Assembly (NCBI GenBank): GCA_028527945.1
Contig: JAQQAK010000156.1
Span: 1 to 9,613 of the forward strand
DNA from: Spirochaetaceae bacterium
GTDB lineage: Bacteria > Spirochaetota > Spirochaetia > UBA9216
Direction of reading: 5' to 3'
DNA length: 9,613 bases
Each line of letters opens with the position of its first letter. Position 1 is the first letter of the stretch. Under the pieces are notes generated by a model. It was not told the DNA's origin. It made no database searches and saw nothing but the letters and a program-made list of their open reading frames with translations. Shown one piece after another: positions 6,998 through 9,613 of the stretch. Made by a program: the position numbers and the translations under genes.

Positions 6998-7026
6998 ATA
7001 ATCCCATATTTGACTATTATTGTCAA
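6998..7026 (-). promoter_or_regulatory. Promoter of the rplM-rpsI-recX-acyP operon
   Basis: Minus-strand TTGACA (7026-7021) is a perfect -35 box. After 17 bp comes GATTAT (7003-6998), preceded by TGG, which gives an extended -10 element. The -35 box is part of an inverted repeat, TTGAC-N7-GTCAA (7010-7026), which may be coincidental or a regulator site. Transcription would begin about 85-90 nt before the rplM ATG. Confidence 0.65.
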
Positions 7027-7063
7027 GGCTACGAACAGGCACCCAGAGGCATAGAATAGACTT

Positions 7064-7069
7064 TATAAT
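7064..7069 (+). promoter_or_regulatory. Isolated perfect TATAAT, alternative distal -10 box for the beta-mannosidase gene
   Basis: TATAAT is a full -10 consensus 60 bp before the start codon. No recognisable -35 box lies 16-18 bp upstream (the sequence there is ACCCAG-like), so it would need an activator. A transcript from here would still carry no Shine-Dalgarno sequence before ATG 7130. Confidence 0.25.
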
Positions 7070-7094
7070 AGAAAGTTTCAGCCCAATTTTTTTC

Positions 7095-7122
7095 TTGTGC
7101 TGTGAGTAGTATGAGTATACTA
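7095..7122 (+). promoter_or_regulatory. Candidate proximal promoter with overlapping palindromic operator, beta-mannosidase gene
   Basis: TTGTGC (7095-7100) and TATACT (7116-7121) are 15 bp apart, and TATACT ends 8 bp before the ATG. The -10 box lies inside a perfect inverted repeat TAGTAT-GAGT-ATACTA (7107-7122), the size and position of a repressor operator. A start point about 7 nt after the -10 box would give an essentially leaderless mRNA, consistent with the absence of a ribosome site. The -35 spacing is short, so the assignment is tentative. Confidence 0.35.
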
Positions 7123-7129
7123 TTATTGC

Positions 7130-9568
7130 ATGGAAAATACAAAGAACACTTCATTTATAGATCTTCATGGACAATGGAAGCTTGAATCTAAAGAAAAACA
7201 GATTGCAATAAATTGCAATATTCCCGGAGACAATGTCTCTGCCCTGCTTGAAAATAAGCTTATAGAAGACCCATATTTTGGCTGTAATGAAAAAGAAATT
7301 GAATGGATAGGTCTTGAAAACTGGATACTAAGCCATGATTTTGAGCTTACATTATCAAATAACGAACGCTTATTTATCAACATAGAAACCCTTGATACAG
7401 TTGCTGATATTTTTATCAATGACAAACTTATTTGCAAACATGAAAATATGTTTTATCCCGTTTTTGCAGAGGCCACAGAGGCTTTGAAGAATGGTAAAAA
7501 TACAATTAAAATCGAGATAAAATCACCTCTGCTGCAAGCTAAGAAAAAATCAGAGAGCTTGGACTATCCTATTCCAAATACAGATTATGAAAGAGAAATA
7601 CCGTCCTATAGAAATCTCATAAGAAAAGTCCAATGCCATGCAGGATGGGATTGGGGCCCAGCTGTTCTTTGCAGTGGGATCTATGGAAACTGCGGGATAA
7701 AAACAAGCTATAACGGATTCATAAAACATACCTATACTGAAACTAAAATGCTTGAACCTGATAAATGGCAGCTTTCTATAAATATAGAATATTTGTCTTT
7801 TATAAATGGCAAGCTGGAAGCAGATATTTCATTTGATAAAAAGACTGAGAAAACAGAGTTTATTATCCACCCCGGGAAAAACCTTCTAAAGCACGAAATC
7901 ACAATAGAGAACCCGGATTTATGGTGGCCAACAGGTTATGGAGAGCAACCTCTCTACAATCTTGAGATAAGAACAAATGAAGAATATCTTAAAAAGAATA
8001 TAGGATTCAGAACCATAGAAGCAATCTATAATGATGACAAGCATGGCCGTTCTTTATTTTTTCGTGTAAACGGAGTTGATATTTATTCAAAAGGAGCAAA
8101 CTGGATACCAATTGACGCAATCCCCGGAATGCAGACAGAAGAACGTTACAAAGAACTTCTTGATGATGCATTATCCGCAAATATGAATACAATCAGATTG
8201 TGGGGAGGAGGCCAGTATGAAAAAGACTGCTTCTACAATTATTGTGATGAAAAAGGTATTTTAATATGGCACGATTTTATGTTTGCCTGCAGCCTTTATC
8301 CATCAACTGAAGAATTTCTGAATAATGTTCAAAAAGAAATCACCTATCAGATAAAAAGACTCAAAGATCATCCATCTATTGCTCTTTGGTGCGGTAATAA
8401 TGAAAATTTGGGATCTCTAACATGGTTTGAGGAATCACGCAAAAACCGAGACAGATATCTTGTAGATTACGACAGACTGAATGAAGGTATTATTGGAAAA
8501 ACTGTAAAAAAACTTGATAAACAAAGAACTTGGTGGTCAAGCTCACCATCAGCAGGACCTGGAGATTATTCAGACTGTTGGCATGATGACACAAAAGGAG
8601 ATATGCACTACTGGAGTGTCTGGCACGAGGGACTTCCTTTTGAATCATACTATGATGTCACTCCAAGATTCTGTAGCGAGTTTGGCTTTCAGTCATTTCC
8701 TTCTATATATACAGTAAAATCATTTGCAGAAGGAGAGCAACTTAATCTGACATCAAAGGTAATGAGGGCACATCAAAAAAATAATCGTGGTAATACTATT
8801 ATTTTATCAACAATGGCAGAATACTTCAGACTTCCAGAAGATTTTGAAGGCTACCTTTATCTTAGTCAGGTTCAGCAAGCATATGCAATTAGAACCGCGG
8901 TAGAATATTGGAGAAGCAGAAGACCTATTAATATGGGAGCGCTCTACTGGCAGCTTAACGATAATTGGCCCGTAGCATCCTGGGCAAGTATAGATTACTT
9001 TGGCAGATGGAAACTTTTACACTATGAAGCTGCAAGATTCTTTAAACCGGTCAATATCTTTGCCTACTCTCAAAATGGTAAAATAATGGTTTCTGTTGTT
9101 AATGATTTTTTGAAAGACATTGATGGTAAGATAGAAATCTACCTAAAAGGCTTTGATGGAGCAAGCTCCAAGCTGCTGGCGTCTTCTGAAACAAAAATAA
9201 TCAAGCAGAGCGCGCAAGAAGTATGGACGACAGAGCTACCTGAGAAAAAAACACAGGAAGAATACTTTCTTTACTGTATCTTCAAAACAGAGAATGAAGT
9301 ATTCAGCAATTACCTTCTTCTAAACAGACCACTTGACTGTCTTATCGAAAAAGCTGAAATAGAGATTAAACAAGTAGGTGATAATTCATACATTCTATCA
9401 ACTGATAAACCAGCCTTCTATGTTACTGCAGAAACAGAGGCATTGGGCAGATTCAGTGATAATGGAATATTGTTATTACCTGAAAATCCAGTATCAATTA
9501 ATTTTATTTCAAAAGATAAAAAGAATCCTCTACCAAAAGCAGAGGATATAAGTATTCGCAACCTTTAG
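7130..9568 (+). CDS. Beta-mannosidase, glycoside hydrolase family 2
   Basis: This 812-residue retaining glycosidase is predicted to release mannose from the non-reducing end of beta-mannosides, such as manno-oligosaccharides or the N-glycan core. There is no signal peptide, so it acts in the cytoplasm on imported oligosaccharides. Order: jelly-roll domain about 10-190 with the mannosidase-type HAGWDWGP (170-177); immunoglobulin-like domain about 200-297 ending in LWWPTGYGEQPLYNL; TIM barrel about 300-640; C-terminal beta domains. In the barrel are RLWGGGQYE (356-364), WCGNNEN with acid/base E425, CSEFGFQS with nucleophile E517, and GALYWQLNDNWP (603-614). ATG 7130 is the only start after an in-frame TGA at 7112, and no Shine-Dalgarno sequence precedes it. 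No transporter or other mannan gene is visible, so the operon context is lacking. Confidence 0.95.
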   Translation: MENTKNTSFIDLHGQWKLESKEKQIAINCNIPGDNVSALLENKLIEDPYFGCNEKEIEWIGLENWILSHDFELTLSNNERLFINIETLDTVADIFINDKLICKHENMFYPVFAEATEALKNGKNTIKIEIKSPLLQAKKKSESLDYPIPNTDYEREIPSYRNLIRKVQCHAGWDWGPAVLCSGIYGNCGIKTSYNGFIKHTYTETKMLEPDKWQLSINIEYLSFINGKLEADISFDKKTEKTEFIIHPGKNLLKHEITIENPDLWWPTGYGEQPLYNLEIRTNEEYLKKNIGFRTIEAIYNDDKHGRSLFFRVNGVDIYSKGANWIPIDAIPGMQTEERYKELLDDALSANMNTIRLWGGGQYEKDCFYNYCDEKGILIWHDFMFACSLYPSTEEFLNNVQKEITYQIKRLKDHPSIALWCGNNENLGSLTWFEESRKNRDRYLVDYDRLNEGIIGKTVKKLDKQRTWWSSSPSAGPGDYSDCWHDDTKGDMHYWSVWHEGLPFESYYDVTPRFCSEFGFQSFPSIYTVKSFAEGEQLNLTSKVMRAHQKNNRGNTIILSTMAEYFRLPEDFEGYLYLSQVQQAYAIRTAVEYWRSRRPINMGALYWQLNDNWPVASWASIDYFGRWKLLHYEAARFFKPVNIFAYSQNGKIMVSVVNDFLKDIDGKIEIYLKGFDGASSKLLASSETKIIKQSAQEVWTTELPEKKTQEEYFLYCIFKTENEVFSNYLLLNRPLDCLIEKAEIEIKQVGDNSYILSTDKPAFYVTAETEALGRFSDNGILLLPENPVSINFISKDKKNPLPKAEDISIRNL

Positions 9569-9597
9569 AAAACTAAAGGTTGCGAAGCTATTTTTTT
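9555..9597 (+). terminator. Rho-independent terminator of the beta-mannosidase gene
   Basis: A perfect 14-bp stem (TTCGCAACCTTTAG paired with CTAAAGGTTGCGAA) with an AAAA loop is followed, four bases later, by seven T residues. The left arm holds the last three sense codons and the TAG stop, so the terminator begins inside the coding sequence. The gene is therefore monocistronic at its 3' side. Confidence 0.9.
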
Positions 9598-9613
9598 ACA
9601 GTTTATTTAACCC

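Noticed and set aside
8514..8717. Open frame of 67 codons on the plus strand inside the beta-mannosidase gene
   Set aside because: It is an out-of-frame shadow of the catalytic barrel coding region.

Overview
This AT-rich window (roughly one-third G+C by eye) looks like a chromosomal segment of a spirochaete, most likely a Treponema-type saccharolytic commensal. The main clue is the block rplM-rpsI-recX on the minus strand; as I remember it, Treponema pallidum has the same order. Large membrane-bound cyclic-di-GMP sensors fit that assignment. No rRNA gene or other species-level marker is present, so the genus is an inference.

Layout. Positions 1-661 (minus) hold the first 220 codons of a membrane sensor that runs off the left edge. 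Positions 952-3021 (minus) hold a full-length paralogue: a periplasmic sensor, a PAS domain and a GGDEF diguanylate cyclase with intact catalytic and inhibitory motifs. A 168-bp divergent promoter region follows, then a 640-residue receptor on the plus strand (3190-5112). It has a signal peptide, a beta-sandwich domain, seven membrane helices and a complete HD-GYP phosphodiesterase. The left 5.1 kb is therefore a c-di-GMP signalling island with at least one predicted synthase, one predicted hydrolase and a second input module whose output domain lies outside the window.

Converging on it from the right is a compact minus-strand operon: rplM (L13), rpsI (S9, GTG start), recX (starting inside rpsI, 47-bp overlap) and an acylphosphatase gene (8-bp overlap with recX). 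It is read from a strong-looking promoter at about 7000-7026, with a structured leader of about 90 nt that contains an anti-Shine-Dalgarno-like segment.

Divergent from the operon, a complete family GH2 beta-mannosidase (7130-9568, plus) has no visible ribosome binding site. A palindrome overlaps its proximal -10 element, and the gene ends in a perfect 14-bp terminator hairpin whose left arm contains its last codons and stop.

I see no mobile elements, CRISPR arrays, tRNA or rRNA genes. I found no clearly unprecedented system. The most notable points are the duplicated sensor module next to a divergent GGDEF/HD-GYP pair, the obligatory rpsI/recX overlap, and the unusual control regions around rplM and the beta-mannosidase gene.
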